DNA of 64,000 nt from Siphlonurus alternatus (GCA_949825025.1 OX463780.1:35382979-35446978), one strand, 5' to 3'. Positions 1 to 10,300 are shown, numbered from the stretch's first letter. A program made the numbers and translations. Notes: generated by a model not told the origin, from the letters alone.

Positions 1-1117
1 TATCTCTACGGTCTGGTTGAACCTGGTAAGGTGCCTGGTAACAAACTTGGCCATCTGCTGGTACAATTTAACATTATATCCGTACCAGCCTGGCTGGTAA
101 GAAATGGTCACTCTGCATAGCCTGGCTGGTAAGATTTTACCTGGTGTGCTGGTATGGGATACCAGGTCTTACCTGGCAAGCTTAGATCAAAATTTCCCTC
201 CCCCTCCTCCTGCCTTAAAATATGCTGTTTGCTAGTTTTTTTTTAGTATCAAAAATCATTTTTTAATTTTCTATATACGAAAAAGTACAGAAAAAATAAA
301 TTTAAAATTTTTATTTGGTACTTAAATGATACACTCAAAACTTGTTTTGACTTATGCAGTGCTGACATCTGAGAGGTGGGGACGGGGTGGGGATATGCGG
401 GTAAAATGGCGGCCACAGAAATCATATTTAGAAATAAATTTAAGGAATGGAAGGAAACTTTTTAAAGGGACTCTTCTTGCATCTCTTCCATCCATAATAC
501 TGTAGTCTGGGATCTTTCAGTGGCTCACAGTATGCCAATTCCTGCAGGGCACAGTACATTAAACATTAAAACTTTGATTCAAAATGTTGTGGCATAATCT
601 TGATTCTGATCATTCAATTCGATCTTTGAAATAAATAAAAAAAACATGAAGGTATGCTTTTATTAAATATTTGATTTTAATTTGAATGATGAGAAACATA
701 AAATATTCAAAATAAAAATATGTACTTACCATGCAAGGAAAATAATGAAGAGCAAGAAGAACAAACTGCTGGTATTGTGTCTGCAATGATCTGCAGTTGA
801 CTTATGGTTTTTCCTTGATTATGGGTTTCTGTGAGCACAAAAGTAAATCATTAATGCCTACACCTAAGCAGTATGATTTATTTATTACTGTTAAGATGTT
901 TTTTTACCTCCAAAGTCACTTTATAACACAATTTTAACAGTAAAACAGGTCATTTTCACGGTTGTTGACATCTTCAATCACTTCCATATGTTTTGCTATG
1001 ATGCTTCACTTTTTCACCACCAGGTGTCAGTGACTAATAAAAACGACTGAAAATTTGTATTAATTTTTAAATAAATTATTAATTAAAATAAATCAATTCA
1101 TTCCATAATTAATGTGC

Positions 1118-1148
<31 letters not shown>

Positions 1149-2906
1149 AGTATTTTGGTAAATTCTCATCAACAGTCGATCCACACAGTATAAAAATTAA
1201 ATTGTATAATTAATCTATATTTACAGTGTATATCAATAAATTATTTAATTAAATAATTTATGTATAAATTATAAATATAATATAAAATATTATTATATTA
1301 TAATTAATATGTTAAATTAATAATATTTAAAAAATAATAACAAATTAGTATATAGTTACAAGATCTTCTGGTAAATCATACCAGGCAATACCAGACAGTG
1401 GCTGGTATTGCCTGGTATGCCCTGGTTCGGCTTATCAGCATTTCATGATGGCTGGTAAGAACAGGTACGGCTTACCAGCACTGCTGGTTTAGTGCTTGTA
1501 AGAGTCTACCAGCCACCTTACCAGGTTCAACCAGACCGTAGAGATAGGGTATACTAATTTGTTATTATTTTTTAAATATTATTAATTTAACATATTAATT
1601 ATAATATGTTATTATATTTTATATTATATTTATAATTTATACATAAATTATTTAAATAATTTATTGATATACACTGTAAATATAGATTAATTATACAATT
1701 TAATTTTTATACTGTGTGGATCGATCGACTGTTGATGAGAATTTACCAAAATACTAAAAAAAAAAAAACAAAAAAAAAAAAAAATTTTTTTGCACATTAA
1801 TTATGGAATGAATTGATTTATTTTAATTAATAATTTATTTAAAAATTAATACAAATTTTCAGTCGTTTTTATTAGTCACTGACACCTGGTGGTGAAAAAG
1901 TGAAGCATCATAGCAAAACATATGGAAGTGATTGAAGATGTCAACAACCGTGAAAATGACCTGTTTTACTGTTAAAATTGTGTTATAAAGTGACTTTGGA
2001 GGTAAAAAAACATCTTAACAGTAATAAATAAATCATACTGCTTAGGTGTAGGCATTAATGATTTACTTTTGTGCTCACAGAAACCCATAATCAAGGAATA
2101 ACCATAAGTCAACTGCAGATCATTGCAGACACAATACCAGCAGTTTGTTCTTCTTGCTCTTCATTATTTTCCTTGCATGGTAAGTACATATTTTTATTTT
2201 GAATATTTTATGTTTCTCATCATTCAAATTAAAATCAAATATTTAATAAAAGCATACCTTCATGTTTTTTTTATTTATTTCAAAGATCGAATTGAATGAT
2301 CAGAATCAAGATTATGCCACAACATTTTGAATCAAAGTTTTAATGTTTAATGTACTGTGCCCTGCAGGAATTGGCATACTGTGAGCCACTGAAAGATCCC
2401 AGACTACAGTATTATGGATGGAAGAGATGCAAGAAGAGTCCCTTTAAAAAGTTTCCTTCCATTCCTTAAATTTATTTCTAAATATGATTTCTGTGGCCGC
2501 CATTTTACCCGCATATCCCCACCCCGTCCCCACCTCTCAGATGTCAGCACTGCATAAGTCAAAACAAGTTTTGAATGTATCATTTAAGTACCAAGTAAAA
2601 ATTTTAAATTTATTTTTTCTGTACTTTTTCGGATATAGAAAATTAAAAAATGATTTTTGATACTAAAAAAACTAGCAAACAGCATATTTTAAGGCAGGAG
2701 GAGGGGGAGGGAAATTTTGATCTAAGCTTGCCAGGTAAGACCTGGTATCCCATACCAGCACACCAGGTAAAATCTTACCAGCCAGGCTATGCAGAGTGAC
2801 CATTTCTTACCAGCCAGGCTGGTACGGATATAATGTTAAATTGTACCAGCAGATGGCCAAGTTTGTTACCAGGCACCTTACCAGGTTCAACCAGACCGTA
2901 GAGATA
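1..2906. mobile_element. Palindromic DNA-element doublet (inverted repeat, ~1.35-kb arms)
   Basis: Bases 1-1355 are the near-exact reverse complement of 1553-2906, pairing as x with 2907-x, around a 197-bp centre. The terminus reading TATCTCTACGGTCTGG inward occurs at 1, inverted at about 1506-1548, and inverted again at 2906. It looks like one complete element (1-1548) followed by an inverted copy lacking the central ~195 bp. The outer ~180 bp and the centre are dense in CTGGTA/TACCAG, like subterminal transposase-binding repeats. The arms differ by scattered substitutions and a GATC insertion near 1720, so this is not a trivially folded read. No long ORF is present. The superfamily is not recognised, and the left end may extend beyond the window. 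Confidence 0.75.
1378..1418. repeat. Perfect hairpin at the centre of the doublet
   Basis: A 17-bp perfect inverted repeat (ATACCAGGCAATACCAG and its complement) is separated by a 7-base loop, ACAGTGG. It lies in the unique centre between the arms and is built from the same TACCAG words as the element ends. Confidence 0.8.
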
Positions 2907-2969
2907 GGGTAGCCAGGTCTTTTATTTTCTTTAAACCATAGCTCACAGTCTTATACCTCCTGCTATTGG

Positions 2970-3256
2970 AAATGTACAATTGTAATCAGCCAAATTACAA
3001 TTGTAATATGCCTCATTACAATTGTAATTTGGCTGATTACAATTGTAAAATTTGGATTGCAATTGTAACACTTGGTTACAATTGTAACACTCGGATTACA
3101 ATTGTAATGTTCTTTAATTACAATTGTAATACTTGGAATTGCAATTGTAACTTTTGATTACAATTGTAATGTTAATGATTACAATTGTAATACTTGGAAT
3201 TGCAATGGTACTCTCTGGTTCTGATACAATTGCAACACTTGGATTACAATTGTAAT
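2970..3256. repeat. Phased array of TTACAATTGTAA palindromes
   Basis: About 14 copies of the palindrome TTACAATTGTAA, some with one or two changes, have centres at 2979, 3000, 3021, 3042, 3062, 3081, 3101, 3123, 3144, 3163, 3184, 3205, 3229 and 3249. Spacing is 19-24 bp and mostly 20-21, close to two helical turns. The spacers between palindromes vary in sequence, so the palindrome and its spacing are better conserved than the unit as a whole. The LTR retrotransposon has inserted into the last copy. Function unknown. Confidence 0.85.
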
Positions 3257-4629
3257 TGAAACGGACCCTAACTTCCTCCCCTCGTCGTAACTGATAGATG
3301 GGCCTCAAGTTGTCTAGGGGGCGAGAGGAGGAGAGCGTGGGTGGGTTCCCAATCTGGCAATTACTTTACCACTAGCTTAAATTCAACTAAGCGCACTTCT
3401 TCTTATTATCTTTATATTATTTTTATATAGGAATGGGTGTATATTATAAATTAAAAGATTATAATTTAATCAACAAACACTGACTCTATTTTATTGCATG
3501 TAAAACAAATAAACTGAGAAAAATACACTATTGACAATATTAATATTATTATGATTTTATACTGTAGCTAAATTTAATAATTATGATAGAAGACAAATGT
3601 GATATAATTAATACTTAATTGAAAGGACGTTGAATAATCTTGAAGTAAATCACGTAGCAGAAACACAATGAAGATCTAAACAGACAGCACCCGATTCTAC
3701 CAGATGATTTTGTTGATTACCAGCGGGTGGATAAACAACAAACGCCACCTGTAGACAGAACTATGAAATTCACCGAACAAAGGAATGTGAGCCGTCGCGG
3801 GACCAGCAGCGTGGCGCCGCAGTGAATCAACCGCAAGGACTGACTTGACATTTTTGGGCACGAGCTTTTATAACCTCGGTGCCCTCGGTCAGCTGTGTCT
3901 ATTGTTTACCTGGAATTTTAGTATTGCCACCTTTTGAGTATTATTGCTGTTATGTCACTTCCCTAGTTTTGTGGAAAATTCTTCACACTTTCAATAAATC
4001 AATATTGACGTTAAATAATAGAAAACATAATAAATTGCATATGACAAATTAGACAATACTGTTGTGCAGCTTTTTTACATAATTAGGTAAGCAAATTGTA
4101 TGAATTACGGCTCGTTTTGCGAACCGGCAATATACGATTTTACATTATTTATATTTTCAAGAAAAACAACTTTTATGATTAACAGTATACTTCTATGCAC
4201 ACTTGAAATAATTATTTATAAAAATATATTAACTGTTTTACATGAAACGAAAAATTAACGATGAACTGTTATTTAATATGCACTGGTATGCATAGGAGGG
4301 AAGTTTAGTAAATATGAGATTGCACAACAAATATACGTAATAATGAGCTCATATATCATTTAAAAGAAAGTAAATAAAATTTACTATGAACAGTGCTAAT
4401 AGGTTTAGTTGGGGAATTTTTACTTTTGTTGTAATAATAAATTAAAGAAAATATTTTGTTTACGTTCACAATATGTGCATAGATTTGGCGGGAACAGGAC
4501 AGCTGTTTATTTAACATGGTTGGTACCTCCCAATATTTATTGGGTGCACCAAAAATTTAAAAGCAAATTGAGAAGGTTAAAACTGAAGTAAAGCATTATA
4601 ATTAAGACATAAAAAGTAGGGAAGTTACA
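3257..4629 (-). repeat. 3' LTR of the minus-strand retrotransposon
   Basis: Direct repeat of 7785-9157 and of the same length. The plus-strand reading starts TGAAACGG and ends AAGTTACA, giving TG/CA ends in both orientations. It is preceded by TAAT (3253-3256), matching TAAT after the other LTR. The minus-strand TATAAAAG is at 3872-3865. The 60-codon ORF inside it also occurs in the other LTR and is not a credible gene. Confidence 0.92.
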
Positions 4630-4630
4630 T

Positions 4631-4643
4631 TACCCCCTTTGTA
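4631..4643 (-). other. Polypurine tract for plus-strand priming
   Basis: On the minus strand a purine run (AAAGGGGGTAA) sits immediately upstream of the 3' LTR, the expected position for the polypurine tract. Confidence 0.75.
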
Positions 4644-5029
4644 AATTTGGAAATACTATTTTGAAATTTACAACAAAGAGTAACACTCTACTTTTTATGA
4701 CAACTGAAAAATAAACACAATGAACAATTATCATATTAAACAAATTATATCCAAGCTTGATTTACCATGCTTCTGCCCTTTCTGTAAGTGTTGATTGGGA
4801 ACATCTTGGACTGCAAGCTGAAGTAATATCCGTAGCCCGTAGCTCATTGAACGTTGCAGCCATCATGGCATTTGATGCTTAGGCTGATCTGAAGACTAGG
4901 GGGACATTGAAGCCATCTTGGCATGTGATGCTTAGGCTTACTGGTACATGAATGGGGTCGGGGCAAGACATGGCATAATTTATTTGTTTAGGTAACTGTG
5001 GGTGATGATGATGGGGGGAGCTTTTCTTA
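4644..5029 (-). other. Untranslated 3' interior of the LTR element
   Basis: This stretch lies between the end of the -1 frame and the polypurine tract. It has no long ORF. A short motif (CATCATGGCATTTGATGCTTAGGCT and a variant, here described by position only) recurs near 4860-4885 and 4910-4940. Confidence 0.5.
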
Positions 5030-5451
5030 TCACTGAACTAGGACAGCGCAGTTCGTGAACAGAAGCTCATTGGGGGGAGTTGACTTGTTTTTAAGTCTTC
5101 CCTTTTTCTTCTTGGTGAAAAGAGGAGCTGTTGTTTGGTTTCTCCCCATCACTACTGAAGAATTATCTTTTTGTCGTGGTCGATTTTGGGGTGACATGGT
5201 TGCTAGTAAATTATAGTCGGGTTCAGATTTTGAAGAGCCACCACGTTGCAGTGGGTTGTTGTGCTGCACTGGCGGGGTTTTAATAGGTATTGTAAGGTTA
5301 GGTATGGCAGGGCATGATGATGAGTTTGCTTCCCTTAACCTTTTCCTTTGTCTCTTCCAAAATCTTTTCCTTTTTCTGTTGCGTCTTTTTGTCGCACAGC
5401 GTTCTTCACCCTCACGCTGACGTTTTGATTGCGTGAGGGTCTCTACACGTT
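5030..5451 (-). CDS. Basic -1 frame extension of gag (predicted frameshift product)
   Basis: The frame one base back from gag is open from the frameshift heptamer to a stop at 5030, adding about 140 residues. It opens with a strongly basic segment (runs such as KRRNRKRKRF and KRQRKRLRE), which could bind nucleic acid or act as a nuclear localisation signal. The rest is polar, with a second basic cluster (KKKKGRLKNK) near the end. It resembles no protease or other pol domain that I recognise. The first ATG is at 5269, but the frame is open well upstream of it, as expected for entry by frameshifting rather than initiation. Because the gag ORF shows no zinc knuckle, this tail may supply RNA binding; that is inference. 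Confidence 0.6.
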
Positions 5452-5455
5452 TTTT
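5408..5455 (-). promoter_or_regulatory. Programmed -1 ribosomal frameshift signal at the gag stop
   Basis: On the minus strand the heptamer A AAA AAC (5455-5449) is in the correct phase with the gag codons AAA AAC. Two codons later gag stops (TAG, 5445-5443). After an 8-base spacer comes a 10-bp perfect stem, ACCCTCACGC (5440-5431) pairing with GCGTGAGGGT (5417-5408), around a 13-base loop. Heptamer, spacer of 5-9 bases and stable stem are the standard -1 frameshift architecture of retroviruses and many LTR elements. Confidence 0.8.
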
Positions 5456-7623
5456 GGCTCCTGCTGGGGGGTAATTTGAGGTCGTTGATTATTTGAATCT
5501 CGACCCCCTGTCTCCCGCTTTGCAGTAGGTTGACGGGTGTCATCGAGAAAGGTGGGCGTTGAGGTGTGTGACGCTGGGGATGGGGTTCCTGCTACCTCAG
5601 TACTTGTACTGTATGGCTCCGCCGAGTAGCTGGCAAAAGGGAGGGTGTGAGACATTCGTTGTTGCAAAATTAAATCTTGGATGTCGCGTGCATCTCTGGC
5701 GAGCTCGTACAAACTATGGTAAGTTCGTCCGTGAGTATGGTAATAATACTCGGGTAACATTTGGGTTAACACTCGATGTACTTTCTCAGACTCTGTTACT
5801 GGTATATTAAGACGTCTGAAAAATGCTGCGATTACTGTGATGAATTCTGGGAGCGTCTCTCCAGGGAGTTGAGTTCTTTCGTCGAGTTGTTTCCACAGTA
5901 GCTCCTGGTAATTTGGCTCGGCAAATTCACGCATAAATTCGCCTATAAAAATGTCCCAGTTGTAGAATCCGCCATGCAAATTCCACCAACAATTAGCATC
6001 ACCCTTTAATGCTGATGGCATCTCAGAGATAAGTATGGCTTGAGGAACATAGGTGCTAGAACGAGCGTATAGTTCGAATGCACTGATAAATTCGGTTGGG
6101 GTGAGTTTATCTCTGCGGCCACTATATGTAGGCAACGGTAAGCGGAGACTTGGCATTTGCTGTGGCACCTGCCGTGATGTGGGCGCAGGGAATGTTTGGG
6201 GGTAGGTTTGGTAAGTAGGGGGTTGAACAACACATGCGGAAATACGCGGCTGGTAGCCTGATCCCTGCATTTGGTTGTTGAAAGGTGGGGGAGGAATGGC
6301 GCCTGACGCTGACTGAGCCAGCGGGCGTCCTTTTCCTCGTTGGTTAAATTGATTAAAATTTGCACCGAACTGATATGTTTCATTTGTTTGAAGAGGTGGC
6401 ATTATTTTTGACTGAGACTGTACTTGCAGCACTGTTTGATTTAACCCCCTGGTCTCGACTTCCAATGCAGCTGAGGTAAAATCATATGGTCGCTCAATTA
6501 AATTATCACAACGTACTGCTGAAGGAGACCGGAAGGGTTGATGAGACAGGGGTTGGAAGGGTTTTAAGGTATTACTGTTACGATACTGTAAGTTCAGGGG
6601 TGGGGGGTGGTGATTGTTTTCGGTTGGAGAGTTAAATCGATTTGCTTGTTGTGAAGAAACAGGCGAATAATAATTATTTTGATTGTTATCAGTCGGTGAC
6701 GCTTTTGTAGTAGTCTTGTATAGTTGACTATGGGGGTGGTTAGGTGGGTGTTCAGGGTGTCGGGTTAGGTTGTGCCGCTCTTGGCTGGCATAGCCTTGTG
6801 TGAGAACTGGTTGAGTATCTTCATGTCTATATGCTAGAGTGAACTCGGTTTCCACAGTTCCCTCAATAGCATTTCGTGTCTTGAAATATTCTTGGCGATA
6901 ATTATAATTTTCACTGTCACATTGTTCTTCATTCACGGATTGCAAATTTAAATTAGCAAATCTGTCGTAAACTCGTTGACTTTGTAGGGGTTGGTAAGCA
7001 GCAGGGTTGTTTTGCAGAATGTCGATAGTTGAGGTGGTTGCTTGGTTTCCTCTCTCTCGATGTATCATTGCGCGATGCATTTCAGTATGCTCGAAGTGTA
7101 GGTTGTTCGTCGTGTAAGGCGAACTGTCTCCAAATTCAGCTGGGTAAAGCACATATGGCGTCCTTGCTGATAGGTCACCAAGGTGCGTAGGAATCGCGTC
7201 AGGTCCGACATTGCGACCCCTACCGGCCTCCTCACGGGGCGGCCAACGGCTCGTTCTCCCACCCCCGCCCGCACGCGGTTGTGAGAAAAGTCCGTGCTCC
7301 GCGGAGACTGACTGACCCTCTTGGCTTATCCACAAGCCCCGACTCATTTCCGATGAATCGTGATGACACACCCTACTCGGTGGCCTCAGAGGTTGCTCCG
7401 CGTGCCGTTGTGGGGCTTGACCCTCCAAGTCTTGCCCCCTGGGTACTTCTTGCTCCCCCGGGAAGGTTGAAGCACCACTCTTTGTCGTCATCGCTGAAGG
7501 TTTTGTGAAACTCGTCTTGTCGACGCTGGGTCGAAAGTGGGAGGAGGAATAATGCCAGTATATGATAGCACCGACAAAAACTACCCCCACATCAAAACAA
7601 TTTCCACTTAACACTGCTTTCAC
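5443..7623 (-). CDS. Gag-like structural protein of LTR retrotransposon
   Basis: This is a 726-codon frame. The first ~490 residues are low-complexity, rich in Pro, Gln, Asn and Ser. Residues ~491-655 match the retrotransposon Gag (capsid) pattern: an entry segment LRLPLPTYSG, then FISAFELYAR, a conserved WWNLHG, and a helical run including LDERTQLPGETLPEF. This family packages element RNA into particles. No CCHC zinc knuckle is visible. The start could be the ATG at 7623 or an internal Met such as residue 45, because the first ~45 residues are hydrophobic and unlike the rest. The frame ends two codons after a frameshift heptamer. Long antisense ORFs across it are shadows. Confidence 0.85.
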   Translation of the reverse strand: MKAVLSGNCFDVGVVFVGAIIYWHYSSSHFRPSVDKTSFTKPSAMTTKSGASTFPGEQEVPRGQDLEGQAPQRHAEQPLRPPSRVCHHDSSEMSRGLWISQEGQSVSAEHGLFSQPRAGGGGRTSRWPPREEAGRGRNVGPDAIPTHLGDLSARTPYVLYPAEFGDSSPYTTNNLHFEHTEMHRAMIHRERGNQATTSTIDILQNNPAAYQPLQSQRVYDRFANLNLQSVNEEQCDSENYNYRQEYFKTRNAIEGTVETEFTLAYRHEDTQPVLTQGYASQERHNLTRHPEHPPNHPHSQLYKTTTKASPTDNNQNNYYSPVSSQQANRFNSPTENNHHPPPLNLQYRNSNTLKPFQPLSHQPFRSPSAVRCDNLIERPYDFTSAALEVETRGLNQTVLQVQSQSKIMPPLQTNETYQFGANFNQFNQRGKGRPLAQSASGAIPPPPFNNQMQGSGYQPRISACVVQPPTYQTYPQTFPAPTSRQVPQQMPSLRLPLPTYSGRRDKLTPTEFISAFELYARSSTYVPQAILISEMPSALKGDANCWWNLHGGFYNWDIFIGEFMREFAEPNYQELLWKQLDERTQLPGETLPEFITVIAAFFRRLNIPVTESEKVHRVLTQMLPEYYYHTHGRTYHSLYELARDARDIQDLILQQRMSHTLPFASYSAEPYSTSTEVAGTPSPASHTSTPTFLDDTRQPTAKRETGGRDSNNQRPQITPQQEPKNV

Positions 7624-7760
7624 TTATTGTGTTCACTTAACTTGGTATTGAGAAGATAATCGTACATGAAGTTTCGGCGTAACGCTACTGTACACTCTTT
7701 CGAGTGTAAATGACACGCTCGGGCGAGCAGACCTGCGTGCGAGCACGACAAGGTTACCCT

Positions 7761-7780
7761 AATCCCGGACACGGCCACCA
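7761..7780 (-). other. tRNA primer-binding site
   Basis: Four bases inside the 5' LTR the minus strand reads TGGTGGCCGTGTCCGGGAT. Its complement ends in ...CGGCCACCA and looks like a tRNA T-arm, acceptor and CCA end. The tRNA species was not assigned. Confidence 0.75.
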
Positions 7781-7784
7781 AGGG

Positions 7785-9157
7785 TGAAACGGACCCTAAC
7801 TTCCTCCCCTCGTCGTAACTGATAGATGGGCCTCAAGTTGTCTAGGGGGCGAGAGGAGGAGAGCGTGGGTGGGTTCCCAATCTGGCAATTACTTTACCAC
7901 TAGCTTAAATTCAACTAAGCGCACTTCTTCTTATTATCTTTATATTATTTTTATATAGAAATGGGTGTATATTATAAATTAAAAGATTATAATTTAATCA
8001 ACAAACACTGACTCTATTTTATTGCATATAAAACAAATAAACTGGGAAAAATACACTATTGACAATATTAATATTATTATGATTTTATACTGTAGCTTAA
8101 TTTAATAATTATGATAGAAGACAAATGTGATATAATTAATACTTAATTGAAAGGACGTTGAATAATCTTGAAGTAAATCACGTAGCAGAAACACAATGAA
8201 GATCTAAACAGACAGCACCCGATTCTACCAGGTGATTTTGTTGATTACCAGCGGGTGGATAAGCAACAAACGCCACCTGTAGACAGAACTATGAAATTCA
8301 CCGAACAAAGGAATGTGAGCCGTCGCGGGACCAGCAGCGTGGCGCCGCAGTGAATCAACCGCAAGGACTGACTTGACATTTTTGGGCACGAGCTTTTATA
8401 ACCTCGGTGCCCTCGGTCAGCTGTGTCTATTGTTTACCTGGAATTTTAGTATTGCCACCTTTTGAGTATTATTGCTGTTATGTCACTTCCCTAGTTTTGT
8501 GGAAAATTCTTCACACTTTCAATAAATCAATATTGACGTTAAATAATAGAAAACATAATAAATTGCATATGACAAATTAGACAATACTATTGTGCAGCTT
8601 TTTTACATAATTAGGTAAGCAAATTGTATGAATTACGGCTCGTTTTGCGAACCGGCAATATACGATTTTACATTATTTATATTTTCAAGAAAAACAACTT
8701 TTATGATTAACAGTATACTTCTATGCACACTTGAAATAATTATTTATAAAAATATATTAACTGTTTTACATGAAACGAAAAATTAACGATGAACTGTTAT
8801 TTAATATGCACTGGTATGCATAGGAGGGAAGTTTAGTAAATATGAGATTGCACAACAAATATACGTAATAATGAGCTCATATATCATTTAAAAGAAAGTA
8901 AATAAAATTTACTATGAACAGTGCTAATAGGTTTAGTTGGGGAATTTTTACTTTTGTTGTAATAATAAATTAAAGAAAATATTTTGTTTACGTTCACAAT
9001 ATGTGCATAGATTTGGCGGGAACAGGACAGCTGTTTATTTAACATGGTTGGTACCTCCCAATATTTATTGGGTGCACCAAAAATTTAAAAGCAAATTGAG
9101 AAGGTTAAAACTGAAGTAAAGCATTATAATTAAGACATAAAAAGTAGGGAAGTTACA
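7785..9157 (-). repeat. 5' LTR of the minus-strand retrotransposon
   Basis: Second 1,373-bp LTR, followed by TAAT (9158-9161), the right target duplication. On the minus strand a TATA box (TATAAAAG, 8400-8393) and a downstream AATAAA (8023-8018) suggest that transcription starts about 30 bp after the TATA box and that U5 runs to 7785. Confidence 0.92.
8393..8400 (-). promoter_or_regulatory. LTR TATA box
   Basis: The minus strand reads TATAAAAG in GC-richer surroundings and is duplicated in the other LTR at 3865-3872. Its position upstream of the primer site and gag fits the element promoter. Confidence 0.55.
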
Positions 9158-9399
9158 TAATATTCATGATTGCAATTATAAAATACTTTTGGGGTTGTAA
9201 TTTATTAAAGTGTTATATATACTACATAATATATAATATATATACTACAGAGTAGAATTAATATATACATTTACATTCATTAATTTATTTAACTTAATAT
9301 TTTTTATGTTAATTTTTTGGCTTTAACGTATATCTTAGGTACTATTAAGAAGCTTCAATTGAAAGTATTAATTTGTTAAATTTTCATTATTTTGGAAAT

Positions 9400-10300
9400 G
9401 CTCGACCCCTTAATAGGGTACGTACCGCCCTTCAATTTAAAAAAATAATAATAATTCAGATCGAGATGCATCTTCATTTAATATATGAAAAAATAATGTT
9501 AATAAAAAATCAATTTTAATAATTTATACTATAATAAATTAGGGGTCAACCCCCAACCCCAACGACTTATTATGGTCACATCAATTAACATAAACATTCA
9601 TCTATGCTGCATGAACCTGTAGTTCTCATTTAGTTTTGCGATATTTTTTTTTTAATATATAAATTGAAAAAAATAAGGGTCGACCCCTTGAAGGGTCATA
9701 TAATTAAAAATGTAAAAAGGTCAGTTGAAGATGTACATTAATTTGAAATGTAACAAATATAGTAAGAAAATGAATTCATTTATCTTATCATACGTTAAGG
9801 GTCGGTCGCATGATGCGCGCGTAATCGACCCTTAGGTAGTCGATCATTATACTTCATCAAAAGAACTCGATGCTGCAATGAACTTTTATATTGAACCTAG
9901 TCCTCACAGTTTTTGTCACATATTTTGTTATAAATATTTGCATACTTTTAATAATGACCCCTGGTATGCCCAAGGGTCGACCCTTAAAATACGTAAATTA
10001 CAGCTCTGAAGGAAATTAAAAGGATTGTCATTTTCAGTCTTGCAATTTTTACGAAAAAACAAATTTAAGGGTCTTTTGACCCTTAAGGGTCAAAGAGTCC
10101 CAAATTTAAGGGTCACCATTAGAACCACCATCAAATTTTACCCTAGGGTCAAAATTTATATAACGTTGCAATGAAGTGAACTAAATTTCAGGGTCTTTTG
10201 ACCCTGAAGGGTCAAAGGGTCGCACATGTAAAGGTCTTCATTAGAACTGCCATCAAATTTTACCCTAGAAGCAAAATTTATACAACGCTGCATTGAAGTT
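9400..10300. repeat. Cluster of AAGGGTC/GACCCTT motifs with a tandem duplication
   Basis: AAGGGTC and its complement occur repeatedly, often as inverted pairs such as AAGGGTCGACCC (near 9676 and 9975) or AAGGGTC-TTTT-GACCCTT (10066). The segment 10061-10182 is tandemly repeated, diverged, as 10183-10300. No ORF. The rest of 9158-10440 is AT-rich with nothing recognisable. Confidence 0.65.

Larger units (their letters stand above)
3257..9157 (-). mobile_element. Gag-only LTR retrotransposon (Ty3/gypsy-like), minus strand
   Basis: A 5.9-kb element has two 1,373-bp LTRs (TG...CA ends), a 4-bp target duplication TAAT on each side, a tRNA-type primer site next to the right LTR and a polypurine tract next to the left LTR. 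These signs fix minus-strand orientation. The 3.16-kb interior carries one 726-codon gag-like ORF and a -1 frame extension. I see no protease, reverse transcriptase, RNase H or integrase frame, so it is probably non-autonomous and mobilised in trans. The LTRs differ at only about seven positions by eye (~0.5%), which implies recent insertion. Assignment to Ty3/gypsy rests on the gag domain and the 4-bp duplication and is an inference. Confidence 0.9.

Noticed and set aside
2966..3308. Opposed small ORFs over the palindrome array (repeats of YNCN)
   Set aside because: Both strands give the same repetitive peptide because the unit is palindromic; not coding.
4409..4591. 60-codon ORF repeated identically at 8937-9119
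   Set aside because: Lies inside both LTRs in the orientation opposite to the element; the repetition is due to LTR identity.
5559..7508. ORFs opposite or overlapping gag (for example 6006-6383 minus, 7281-7508 plus)
   Set aside because: Shadow frames of a biased coding sequence; no domain or start context.
7761..7780. Assignment of the primer site to a specific tRNA
   Set aside because: The acceptor-like sequence resembles tRNA-Arg only loosely by eye. A tRNA database comparison is needed, so no species is claimed.
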